DNA from: Euryarchaeota archaeon UBA602
GTDB taxonomy: Archaea > Thermoplasmatota > Poseidoniia > Poseidoniales > Thalassarchaeaceae
Direction of reading: 5' to 3'
Assembly (NCBI GenBank): GCA_002498455.1
Contig: DAHO01000064.1
Span: 1 to 30,208 of the forward strand
Length of the DNA stretch: 30,208 nt
The stretch's first letter is position 1; every line of letters starts with the position of its first letter. The notes below the pieces were generated by a model. The model ran no database searches and was not told the origin of the DNA. It saw only the letters and a program-made list of their open reading frames with translations. Positions 15,979 to 23,345 of this stretch are shown in pieces. Position numbers and translations under genes: made by a program.

Positions 15979-16221
15979 ATGGGCTCACCCAACATGACCT
16001 CAGTAAGCGTCTCCTTCGATGTCCGAAGGCAGTTGAATTCAATGCGAGCAATGGGAAATCACAAGAGTGTCGATCACTTGCTGGCCCAAGTATTACAGGA
16101 ATATCGTATGGCTCAACTGCGAGCTGAAGCTGACAAGTTGCGAAGTCGATTGCGTGATATCGGACAAACCGATGTAGAAGCACTGGTCGAACGACTCGGT
16201 CAATCTCCCTATGGTGGTTAG
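15979..16221 (+). CDS. Ribbon-helix-helix (CopG/ParG-like) small protein
   Basis: 80-aa product beginning at ATG 15979 (alternatives TTG 15952, ATG 15994). MTSVSVSFDVRRQLNSMRAM gives a beta strand then the first helix, NHKSVDHLLAQVLQEYR the second helix, the pattern of RHH DNA-binding dimers. The C-terminal third (MAQLRAEADKLRSRLRDIGQ) is helical and possibly coiled coil. It begins 60 nt after parA and abuts the next ORF with no gap. RHH proteins beside ParA often serve as the centromere-binding partner and autorepressor; that role is inferred. The weak ribosome site makes the start unsure. Confidence 0.7.
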   Translation: MGSPNMTSVSVSFDVRRQLNSMRAMGNHKSVDHLLAQVLQEYRMAQLRAEADKLRSRLRDIGQTDVEALVERLGQSPYGG

Positions 16222-16470
16222 ATGAAAGGTCAGGCGCCCGCATACTCTGTCGATGCCCCTACCCTATTCAGGGGTTTGATGGACGGAGGAAGCAATGCGC
16301 GAATCCTGCTTGACTTGGCGGCTGCAAACCATATCGAATTGCATGCACAAGCGACGGATTGGAACAATCTTTTGTGGCTAATCTCAACAGCGCTTAGAGA
16401 ATCAGGAGGGGCCTACTCCGGAGAAGATTATGCTTCTTTGAGGAATAATCTACCAGTAGTTTTCCACTGA
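16222..16470 (+). CDS. Conserved-context hypothetical protein (82 aa)
   Basis: Unrecognised. ATG directly follows the TAG of the RHH gene, so it is almost certainly coupled to it. The product is 82 aa, largely alpha-helical by composition (LLDLAAANHIELHA, NNLLWLISTALRESGG), with no signal peptide, membrane helix or cysteine motif. Its only visible clue is its place as last gene of the moxR-parA-RHH run. It ends 2 nt before the converging surface-protein gene on the other strand. The coding call rests on context and lack of overlap. Confidence 0.6.
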   Translation: MKGQAPAYSVDAPTLFRGLMDGGSNARILLDLAAANHIELHAQATDWNNLLWLISTALRESGGAYSGEDYASLRNNLPVVFH

Positions 16471-16472
16471 AT

Positions 16473-18833
16473 CTACTGTTTTCCGTGGCGCTCAAGCCAT
16501 TGATGTCCATACCATCTCCATTGATCCATCGTCCAACCTTCTGGCAGGCCACCCGATGGTAGAGGTGGCGCTTCAGCGGGTGGCTGTTCTGGTTGTTCTG
16601 ATGAATCCTCAACTTCTTCTTCCTGACTGGGGATTGACATTTGCTCAGCGACGTATTCAGGCTCTGATGATTTCTCTTCTTCTGGACCTAACTCTTCAAT
16701 TGCAGGGTCTTCGATGGAGGATTCTTCATCTTCAAGCGGATCTTCACCCCATACTTTTTGCTCATCAATCCCACCACGTGTCTCAAAGGTATCACCGCTC
16801 TCCCAGGCATCCAATTCTTGGGTAGCATCCTGATGTGTATATTGGGCGTCAGGTTTTCTCTTATCTCTTGCCTTACCAATCGATCGAAGCGTGATGACAA
16901 TGACGGGGAGCACGAAAGCCATGGCGGCAATAATGTATCCCGCAATGACTGCGAATTCCTTGATGGCACCCATTGCATCAAATTCTTCATCCTCCAATAG
17001 TGTGATATTTTCAGAATCTGAGTTTGGATCGTAGGCATCGGTACAGGCCTGAATATCATCTGGATATTTGTTGCAATGGTCTTCTAGGGTCTTAATTTCT
17101 GGATCACCGTCATCGTAATCGGCGTTGCTACCCAGGCAATCGCGATCTTCATCCAGCCACTCTGAACGATTGTTCGCCATGGAACAATCGCCAAATGTCG
17201 ATTCTGTATTGTCATCATAACCATCTCCATCCTCATCAACACAACCGTATCGACTGATTGAGGTGTAACTATTTGTTCCAGGATCATACATGTTCGCACG
17301 AGTACTTGTCCCTGCAAGTGTTGGACAAGCATCCCCTCTGTAACCGGTCAAATTATCTCCGTATCCATCACCGTCTGAATCGTAGTGCTGAGTTGATTCA
17401 AGGTGAAACGCATCTGCGATTCCTACAGGATGAGCTTCGACTCCATTGCCGGGGTCTGAATATCCATCTCCATCTGTATCTTGGCAACCGAGTCGATCAA
17501 TGGTTGAACCACCGGATTGGTTCGGACATGCATCGGGGTTCGTAGCACCTAGCTCATCATTATCGCCATATCCATCCCCATCTGAATCTGCCCATTGAGT
17601 CGAATCTTCCGGGAACTTATCTCCACCTACACCAAACTTGTTGTCTCCATAGCCGTCCCCATCGGAGTCAGTTTGTTGAGCGGAGTTGTTAGGGAAGGCG
17701 TCGCCATTGTCGCCCACACCATCATTGTCAGAATCCATAGTCTCCGAAGCATCGTTTGGGGCCCAATCTGCATTGTCGCCCATTCCATCTCCGTCTGAGT
17801 CTACCGATTCATAGGGATCATCAGGGAATTCATCGAGGCCATCGACAACTCCATCATCGTCTCTGTCTGCATCCAGGAGGTGAATCTCAGAGGTACTACC
17901 AAACGATGTGAAGATGAAAACACCCTCGCCATCGGCTTGACGGAAACCGGTGACTTCACCTTGGACGGAAAAGTCCTGCGTCACTGCAAGCGTATCAATG
18001 TCTAAAGAAAAGACGCGACCATTTGACATCCCCATCATCAACCGCTGATCCAATTGCTCCAATGATCGACCTTGCCCATTTGAGCAGAGATTAATCGATT
18101 GTTCTCGGACCCAAGTGGATGTGTTGTGAATATCCAATCGACAATTGTCAGTCAGACTGAACAAGAAGGTCTCATCATGGCTCACTCCGAGTTTCAACAA
18201 AGGAGCCGTGGAATCCGCAAGGGATTGGATAAACGAACCGTTTTCATCATGGATTCGAATTTGCTTGTCACGGCCCGAAGTGAGAATTTTCCCATCTGAA
18301 AGTGTAACTACATCTGTAATTCCATTGGTATGGCTACTGACGGTTGAAATTCCCGAGAGTGTGCTGGCGGACCCATCGTATTCAATGGCGTTCTTGGAGA
18401 GACGCTTGGTCGCCCATAGATCGCCATCTCGATCCCAAGCAACACCATCAACTGCTTCGTTGACGGTGAACCGATACAGTTCCTCCATGTAGTCAACTGA
18501 AACCACCACAACGCCACTTGTTGTACCTAGTGCAAGCAATCCTTCAGCGGAATTGAAATCTGCGCAATTGACGGAAGTATTGGTGTCATCCGACCAAACC
18601 TCAGCATAAGTTCCGTTCTCGTGAACAAAATAGGCGGTAACAACCCCCTCAGGTGTCGCAATCAGGATGTTTCCATTGTCCAACTCCCACCAACCAATGG
18701 CAGCATGATCAAACTCGGCCACTTTTCCTGCGCTCCCCAATTCCTCAAGCGAGGCTGATACAGGGGTTGTTGCTACTGGCAATAGCAGAGAGCAGAGGAG
18801 AATGATTGTCAGGCAGAAAGAACGTCCGCGCAT
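16473..18833 (-). CDS. Membrane-anchored surface protein: beta-propeller, thrombospondin type-3 repeats, cytoplasmic tail
   Basis: 786-aa protein. Residues 1-27 are a signal peptide (basic start, hydrophobic core, cut after VSA). About 28-318 is a WD/YVTN-like propeller with repeated short strands (GLLALGTTSGVVVVSVD, DGKILTSGRDKQIRIHD). About 320-575 holds eight or so calcium-binding repeats of the type DSDGDGYGDN, with cysteine pairs between the later ones. A single membrane helix (AVIAGYIIAAMAFVLPVIVI, about 625-645) follows, then a roughly 135-residue acidic, proline-rich cytoplasmic tail ending in LPEGWTMDQWRWYGHQWL. The ATG at 18833 is fixed by the signal peptide. It ends 2 nt from the plus-strand ORF and is preceded upstream by the coiled-coil gene. 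Confidence 0.88.
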   Translation of the reverse strand: MRGRSFCLTIILLCSLLLPVATTPVSASLEELGSAGKVAEFDHAAIGWWELDNGNILIATPEGVVTAYFVHENGTYAEVWSDDTNTSVNCADFNSAEGLLALGTTSGVVVVSVDYMEELYRFTVNEAVDGVAWDRDGDLWATKRLSKNAIEYDGSASTLSGISTVSSHTNGITDVVTLSDGKILTSGRDKQIRIHDENGSFIQSLADSTAPLLKLGVSHDETFLFSLTDNCRLDIHNTSTWVREQSINLCSNGQGRSLEQLDQRLMMGMSNGRVFSLDIDTLAVTQDFSVQGEVTGFRQADGEGVFIFTSFGSTSEIHLLDADRDDDGVVDGLDEFPDDPYESVDSDGDGMGDNADWAPNDASETMDSDNDGVGDNGDAFPNNSAQQTDSDGDGYGDNKFGVGGDKFPEDSTQWADSDGDGYGDNDELGATNPDACPNQSGGSTIDRLGCQDTDGDGYSDPGNGVEAHPVGIADAFHLESTQHYDSDGDGYGDNLTGYRGDACPTLAGTSTRANMYDPGTNSYTSISRYGCVDEDGDGYDDNTESTFGDCSMANNRSEWLDEDRDCLGSNADYDDGDPEIKTLEDHCNKYPDDIQACTDAYDPNSDSENITLLEDEEFDAMGAIKEFAVIAGYIIAAMAFVLPVIVITLRSIGKARDKRKPDAQYTHQDATQELDAWESGDTFETRGGIDEQKVWGEDPLEDEESSIEDPAIEELGPEEEKSSEPEYVAEQMSIPSQEEEVEDSSEQPEQPPAEAPPLPSGGLPEGWTMDQWRWYGHQWLERHGKQ

Positions 18834-18891
18834 GAGAACACGACCGCGTCTTCACCTTTCAAACGAGCGCATTGGTGATTTTGTTCGGTTA

Positions 18892-18910
18892 CGCACCCCG
18901 TAGGGGTGCG
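18892..18910 (-). terminator. Hairpin after the coiled-coil gene
   Basis: CGCACCCC (18892-18899) and GGGGTGCG (18903-18910) form a perfect 8-bp GC-rich stem with a GTA/TAC loop, 6 nt past the stop of the coiled-coil gene. Without a following T-tract, it may end transcription or stabilise the 3' end, or act as a leader structure of the next gene (ATG 18833). Confidence 0.45.
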
Positions 18911-18916
18911 GTGACC

Positions 18917-21457
18917 TCACTCTTCCTCATCCACTGCTACCTTGGAAATTGGTTTGAGTACTGCTCTGCCAACCGGCTTCAGAACCGTGGGCCCAGTCTC
19001 CTTGGGTTCAATGGAAATCGGTTTTCGAATCGGCTTCAGGATTGGTGCCAAGGTGGGTAGTTTCGATTCTACTTCATCCTCTTCAGATGGCATTTCATCT
19101 TCAAGCATTGGCGGCCCCTTGGTCGGGGGACCACTCACAGGCTTCGTTGGTGCACCATCACGTACCAAACGGCCACCACCTGGTGGTCCGCGAGATGGTT
19201 TCATTACATCTGCAAAGTCCGGTGTTTCTTCAGTGGTAGTTTCGACTACAGGCTCGACTTCCTCCTCAGATATTGCGCTTAGAATGGTCTTTGTCAGTGA
19301 TGGTTTTTCTTCGATTACTGGCTCAGGCTCGGTATCGAATTCTTCCTCAGACATTGACTCCGTTTCAGGAGCGGACGGTTTGGGTGTCTGGATCGGTTGA
19401 CGTACTGGTTTCAATGCAGCCAATCCACCACTAGCTTTGGGTGCTGTGGGTTTCCCGAGTGTGCTACCGGATAGAGCACCAAGTCCCCCGGTTTTCTGAA
19501 TAGGTTGACGGACTGGCGCAGCGAGTGTTTTCGGTACCTCGGATTCTGTTTGCTTTGGACTACCGAGACCCCCTGGCCTTGCCAAGCTACCCAATCCACC
19601 AGATGGTCGACCCAATGCGGGTGCCGCCCCTGCGGCTGTGGTGGGCATTTGGCCCTTGGCTCCGGCTAGTGCATCCATCCATGCTTGGCGACGGTCTAGA
19701 CGGTTGTCTTTCCCTTCAAGTTCCGCTGCCTCCTCAGCACGCTTGAGTTCGGCCTCTGCCTCCAAATCCCCTTCGGTGATGAGACCCTTTTCAAGTTCAA
19801 CCCGGAGTTTTTCTTCAGCAGCAACTCGGAATTCTTCTGCGCGAGTTTCGAGTTGGTTCAAACGATCGCGAATTTCTGCGCGCTTGATAGCAAGTTGGGC
19901 TTCGATCTCTGCCCGAATTTCGCTCTCTTTGCGGCGAACTTCAATGAGAGCTTTGTTGCGCATGATTTCTTCACGCTTAGCGACTTGGCGCTCAAGTTGT
20001 TCAGCAACCTCTCTCTCTTTCTGTGCACGGAAGGCTGCCAATTCTGCTTCCATCTCAACTTCAAGGTCTAAGCTAGTTTCCTGCTTAATCAAATCAAGAT
20101 TCGTTTCATGTGCGATTCTCTGATTTCGAATTCTTGAATCAATTTCTGCCATAATTTGGCGCTCAGCGGCCTGTTGTCTAGCAGAGAATTCTGATTCAAT
20201 TTGAGAGATCCATGACTCTTTCTTTTCTTCGTATTGTGAATCAAGCTGCTCTCTCAAATCAAGTTCACGGTCGTGTCGGAATTGACTCAAATGTTGGGTG
20301 ATTTCAGCCTCTCTATCGACCTTGTATTGTTCAAATTCTGAATCAATGCGATTTCGAACTGTGTCTTCAAGTTCAATGTGTAGTGCTCGATCTATTTCAT
20401 CGATTGCATGAGAAAATGAGACGTCAAATCTTTCCTTCAATCGCTGTTTTCTCAATGAAAGGCGCTCGCCATAATCGGAATCAAGATTCTTTAGAATTGA
20501 AGTTTGTAGTTCTTCTCGTTTCCTAGCCACTGCCAACTCCAAATCCTCTTGCATCCGACCCTCTAGCCGTTCTGTTTCTTGGGTTAGACGGGTTTCGAGT
20601 TCGGTTGCGAGCTCTTGCGCTATTTCTTCTTCTAAACGATGTGCTCGACGCTCATATTCAGCACGAAGTCTTGCTTCGCGCTCGCGAAGTCGTTGACGCA
20701 ATTGCTGTTCTAATCGACGACGAATACCATCTCGAAGTTGAATTTCTCTTTCAGCAAGTCGAGCTTGTTGAGCGTCCTCAATTCGTCGTGCCTGGGCACT
20801 TTCTTCCTCGTCTAAACGTACACGCATTTCGGACTTTATGTTGTCTTCAATTTCGTGAATTTGGCGTTGAAGTTCTTGACCAGCCTCGATTTCAAGTCGC
20901 TCCTCTAAGAAAGCACGACGACGCTCAAATTCAGAGTCCATTTCTTCCTTCAACTGTGATCGAAGTTGATCTCTTCTGGAATCCAACCTACGAGTTGATT
21001 CCAACTCAAGCCGAGAACGAATTGACTCCTCTTCTCGGACAAGGCGGAGTTTCATCTCTTCGCGTAGGGTGGCTTCCTCTCTCTCAAGAACGTCTCGTTC
21101 AAGTCGCTCGAGTTCAGACTCCATTTCAGAGCGTAATTCGGATTCAATATCGGCAAGAGCACCTTCGGCCTGTATTCCAACCGTTTTTGCCAATGCACTC
21201 TTGATACCTGCTAAGCGCTCTGCTTGCTCTTGTAATCTAAGTCGTCGTTCACGCTTTAGTGACGTTCGCATTCTACGTTCATCATCAAGTCGATTGTCTA
21301 TGGATTGAACCTCATCGAGGGAGGGCGTGCGCATTTGCGTAGGGTCTGATTTTCCAGCCGTATGCCGCGCTCTAAGTTCTGCTAAGTTTTCCCTGCTAAC
21401 ACTCAAGGGTCCCATCCCCGAGTTCTCGTTCGAATTCTTCTGATACTTAACCGCCAT
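18917..21457 (-). CDS. Large coiled-coil protein with proline-rich tail
   Basis: 846-aa protein, start at ATG 21457 (a TTG at 21475 is unlikely). Residues 46-604 contain no proline and are packed with Arg, Glu, Leu and Gln in repeating helical patterns (LRSEMESELERLERDVLERE, RRRLEQQLRQRLRERE), as for a very long coiled coil or rod. There is no Walker motif, signal peptide or cysteine. The final 242 residues are low-complexity and proline-rich, with repeats such as VRQPIQ (twice), GGLGSL/GGLGAL and LKPxxxPI, an expected docking or flexible region. It looks like a structural scaffold; SMC proteins are excluded because the ATPase heads are missing. The gene upstream of it (CDP-alcohol transferase) is 65 nt away on the same strand. 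Confidence 0.88.
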   Translation of the reverse strand: MAVKYQKNSNENSGMGPLSVSRENLAELRARHTAGKSDPTQMRTPSLDEVQSIDNRLDDERRMRTSLKRERRLRLQEQAERLAGIKSALAKTVGIQAEGALADIESELRSEMESELERLERDVLEREEATLREEMKLRLVREEESIRSRLELESTRRLDSRRDQLRSQLKEEMDSEFERRRAFLEERLEIEAGQELQRQIHEIEDNIKSEMRVRLDEEESAQARRIEDAQQARLAEREIQLRDGIRRRLEQQLRQRLREREARLRAEYERRAHRLEEEIAQELATELETRLTQETERLEGRMQEDLELAVARKREELQTSILKNLDSDYGERLSLRKQRLKERFDVSFSHAIDEIDRALHIELEDTVRNRIDSEFEQYKVDREAEITQHLSQFRHDRELDLREQLDSQYEEKKESWISQIESEFSARQQAAERQIMAEIDSRIRNQRIAHETNLDLIKQETSLDLEVEMEAELAAFRAQKEREVAEQLERQVAKREEIMRNKALIEVRRKESEIRAEIEAQLAIKRAEIRDRLNQLETRAEEFRVAAEEKLRVELEKGLITEGDLEAEAELKRAEEAAELEGKDNRLDRRQAWMDALAGAKGQMPTTAAGAAPALGRPSGGLGSLARPGGLGSPKQTESEVPKTLAAPVRQPIQKTGGLGALSGSTLGKPTAPKASGGLAALKPVRQPIQTPKPSAPETESMSEEEFDTEPEPVIEEKPSLTKTILSAISEEEVEPVVETTTEETPDFADVMKPSRGPPGGGRLVRDGAPTKPVSGPPTKGPPMLEDEMPSEEDEVESKLPTLAPILKPIRKPISIEPKETGPTVLKPVGRAVLKPISKVAVDEEE

Positions 21458-21522
21458 AGGTTTGAACAATCTCAATCCTATGATTATCAGACCTTATGTC
21501 AGACTCCGAATCATGTTGAAAT

Positions 21523-22368
21523 TTATACTTCTGATTCTGAGTTATTGAACATTGAATCACAGATTTTTGGCCCAAACAATACGTGTATGATGATTAGGGT
21601 CAATGAAAACGCCAACAGAACGAATGAGGCTGTAATCGCACCGTTTGAATCTAAACCAATAATTGGAATCAGTGTCGCGATGAACATGGAGATTAGTAAA
21701 ATCAAACTTAGGTTCATCCCCATGCCCTTTGAGAACTTGGGTAAGCGCCGATCTGAAATCATCAACATGCCGGCAATGGCCATTCCTGGAAGCATCATCC
21801 AATCTAAGGGTGAATGGTTTCCAAACCCACTATCTGATGACAGTGAATCGATGATGAATACTTCCGGTTGAAGATAGACTAATCCCGATAAAGACAGAAT
21901 CAATACTGCGCTAGCAGGACTTGCCAGACCGTGAAACCAACGATTGTCTAACTCAGACTCGTGTTGGAATCGAGCCAACCTCAGCATCGTGCAGATGACT
22001 ACCCAGGAACACAGAATGATGATCGAAATTGTCCAAAGGGGTGTGGATTCACCCCATTGGCCAAACAATCCGAACACCAGTAGAGCCGGAGCTACGCCAA
22101 AAGAGATTGAATCTGACATCAAATCAAGATAACTACCGAGATGTCTACGCTTAGAATATGTTCGAGCAATGGGTCCATCGATTAAATCACCAAAAACCGA
22201 GAGAATAATGAAAAACATCGCCATCCAAATATATCTCTCAGATTCAGCATCAATGGAAGAAAAATCATCGAAGGCAAGAATCAAACAAGCGATTGAGAAT
22301 GTACCCAAAAGACCATTCAAAAGTGTAATCCAATCAGCGACGCCCATCAATCGGAAAGTCGTCTTCAT
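21523..22368 (-). CDS. CDP-alcohol phosphatidyltransferase (archaetidylserine synthase-like)
   Basis: Predicted 281-aa membrane enzyme that replaces CMP of a CDP-lipid with a polar alcohol. The signature DGx2ARx8Gx3Dx3D is complete: D64-G65, A68-R69, G78, D82, D86. Eight or so hydrophobic helices follow, consistent with the family. The long size and the SDSISFGVAPALL continuation after the signature fit the PssA-type (serine-adding) branch, so archaetidylserine synthase is likely but not proven. An upstream in-frame start at 22455 would overlap the zinc-ribbon gene by 40 nt; ATG 22368 is preferred. It is downstream of that gene in the same direction with 47 nt between. Confidence 0.85.
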   Translation of the reverse strand: MKTTFRLMGVADWITLLNGLLGTFSIACLILAFDDFSSIDAESERYIWMAMFFIILSVFGDLIDGPIARTYSKRRHLGSYLDLMSDSISFGVAPALLVFGLFGQWGESTPLWTISIIILCSWVVICTMLRLARFQHESELDNRWFHGLASPASAVLILSLSGLVYLQPEVFIIDSLSSDSGFGNHSPLDWMMLPGMAIAGMLMISDRRLPKFSKGMGMNLSLILLISMFIATLIPIIGLDSNGAITASFVLLAFSLTLIIIHVLFGPKICDSMFNNSESEV

Positions 22369-22415
22369 ACCCCAAACCAGTAATTGATTTGGCTTGATTC
22401 TTTCCTCGATTAATG

Positions 22416-22811
22416 TCAGAATGTCACAAAGAACGACTCGGAGCAGGCAGGACAATCCAAACGTCGCTTGCCGGGCTTAGGACGAATACGCAATTGTCGT
22501 TCACATGACGGGCAATCAACTTCAACTTTCACTACTTTTCGTGTAACCTTGAATACGGTCGAACAAGAAGAACAGCGCAGCGCACACGGACGCTCGTCGA
22601 CACCCACACGCAAAATCTTCGAACACGATGGGCAACTGACTTTTTCATCCATCCATGCGTCTCTAGTAGGCTTGTGATCGACTTTTACGACCGCTGCGCA
22701 AACATGACAGGTAACTTCTCCTAGCTCATGAGGAAGGATACTGTCACAACTCGGGCAATCGATTGTTGGAGATGCAATTTTAGATTCGATTTCCGGGATT
22801 TCATCGCTCAT
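22416..22811 (-). CDS. Small multi-zinc-ribbon protein (six CxxC knuckles)
   Basis: 131-aa soluble protein with six CxxC pairs: CPSC, CHVC, CPSC, CSSC, CPSC, CPAC. They fall into three likely zinc ribbons of about 30 residues, each with hydrophobic strands between (TCHVCAAVVKV, LRCSSCSTVFKV, LDCPACSESFFVTF). There are no other domains. Such proteins may bind nucleic acid or act as small adaptors; the target is unknown. It starts 11 nt after the ArsR-like gene and is likely co-transcribed with the regulator. Confidence 0.8.
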   Translation of the reverse strand: MSDEIPEIESKIASPTIDCPSCDSILPHELGEVTCHVCAAVVKVDHKPTRDAWMDEKVSCPSCSKILRVGVDERPCALRCSSCSTVFKVTRKVVKVEVDCPSCERQLRIRPKPGKRRLDCPACSESFFVTF

Positions 22812-22822
22812 GAAATCACCTC

Positions 22823-23290
22823 TTACGAACGCTTAGGAGGGCCGATGACAAGAATTCCATTCGGCATGAAGGTCACACCCATATCCAAATCGACACCAAA
22901 GGATTCAGCAATCGCAGAGACGGCACTCTTGGCCAACGTTGCAGAACGATCCGCAGGAATGGGAATGAAGTGTACATCTGCACCAGATTCAAGCAATTCG
23001 CGCACATCATCGGGAAGGCAATCTCCAATGCTCGACTGTACTGAGGGCGTAAGGCTGACTCGTTCGGTCGCCCGCCACCAGCGCGCACGACCTTCATCGC
23101 GGTGGTTTTCTACCAAACCATTCTTGACCAGAGTTTGCAGGTGATGGTACAAGTGGTATCGTGTAACACCGGTACTCTTCTGCAACATGACGGTGGACTT
23201 TTCCTCGGCATCCAGAAGATCTTCGTAGATGGCTAGGCGTGTCGGATGTGACAATGCCATGGTTCGTCCATCAACACGAATCTTGCTCAC
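22823..23290 (-). CDS. ArsR-like winged-helix transcription regulator
   Basis: Predicted 155-aa (GTG 23290) or 165-aa (ATG 23320) DNA-binding protein. RTMALSHPTRLAIYEDLLDA, then STVMLQKSTGVTRYHLYHHLQTLVKNGLVENH and RWWRATER, are the winged-helix of ArsR-family regulators. The C-terminal half (ADVHFIPIPADRSATLAKSA) is a ligand or dimer region of unknown kind; the usual metal-binding cysteines (CVC) of ArsR/SmtB are missing. The GTG start has GGGGGAGGG upstream (23302-23294), while the ATG has none, and a TATA-like TGATATACG at 23334-23326 is placed well for a transcript beginning near 23303. So GTG 23290 is preferred. It follows the metal ATPase after 55 nt on the same strand and may regulate it, though a metal role is only inferred. 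Confidence 0.85.
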   Translation of the reverse strand: MSKIRVDGRTMALSHPTRLAIYEDLLDAEEKSTVMLQKSTGVTRYHLYHHLQTLVKNGLVENHRDEGRARWWRATERVSLTPSVQSSIGDCLPDDVRELLESGADVHFIPIPADRSATLAKSAVSAIAESFGVDLDMGVTFMPNGILVIGPPKRS

Positions 23291-23293
23291 TGA

Positions 23294-23302
23294 CCCTCCC
23301 CC
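23294..23302 (-). promoter_or_regulatory. Purine-rich ribosome site selecting GTG 23290
   Basis: On the minus strand GGGGGAGGG lies 3 nt before GTG 23290. It makes the shorter form of the ArsR-like protein the likely one. Confidence 0.5.
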
Positions 23303-23318
23303 GTGGTTTTGTCGATTC

Positions 23319-23328
23319 ATACGCGTAT
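23319..23328. promoter_or_regulatory. Palindrome ATACGCGTAT in the regulator's promoter
   Basis: Perfect 10-bp palindrome overlapping a TATA-like sequence (TGATATACG, minus strand) just before the ArsR-like gene. This is where an autoregulatory operator would be expected; binding is not shown. Confidence 0.4.
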
Positions 23329-23345
23329 ATCAAGGCGGCGACTGG

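Noticed and set aside
17100..17880. DNA repeats that could be a CRISPR or satellite array
   Set aside because: They are in-frame codons for DSDGDGYGDN-type calcium-binding repeats of uneven spacing and sequence.
19638..20123. Long plus-strand ORF (161 codons) antisense to the coiled-coil gene
   Set aside because: It is a Ser/Arg-rich mirror of the repetitive E/R/L codons on the other strand, without a domain or ribosome site.
20605..21204. Plus-strand ORF of 199 codons within the coiled-coil gene
   Set aside because: Also an antisense by-product of biased codons; no recognisable protein and it lies fully inside a convincing gene.
22416..22455. Longer start of the CDP-alcohol transferase at 22455
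   Set aside because: Would overlap the zinc-ribbon gene by 40 nt, and the added 29 residues do not resemble the family N-terminus.
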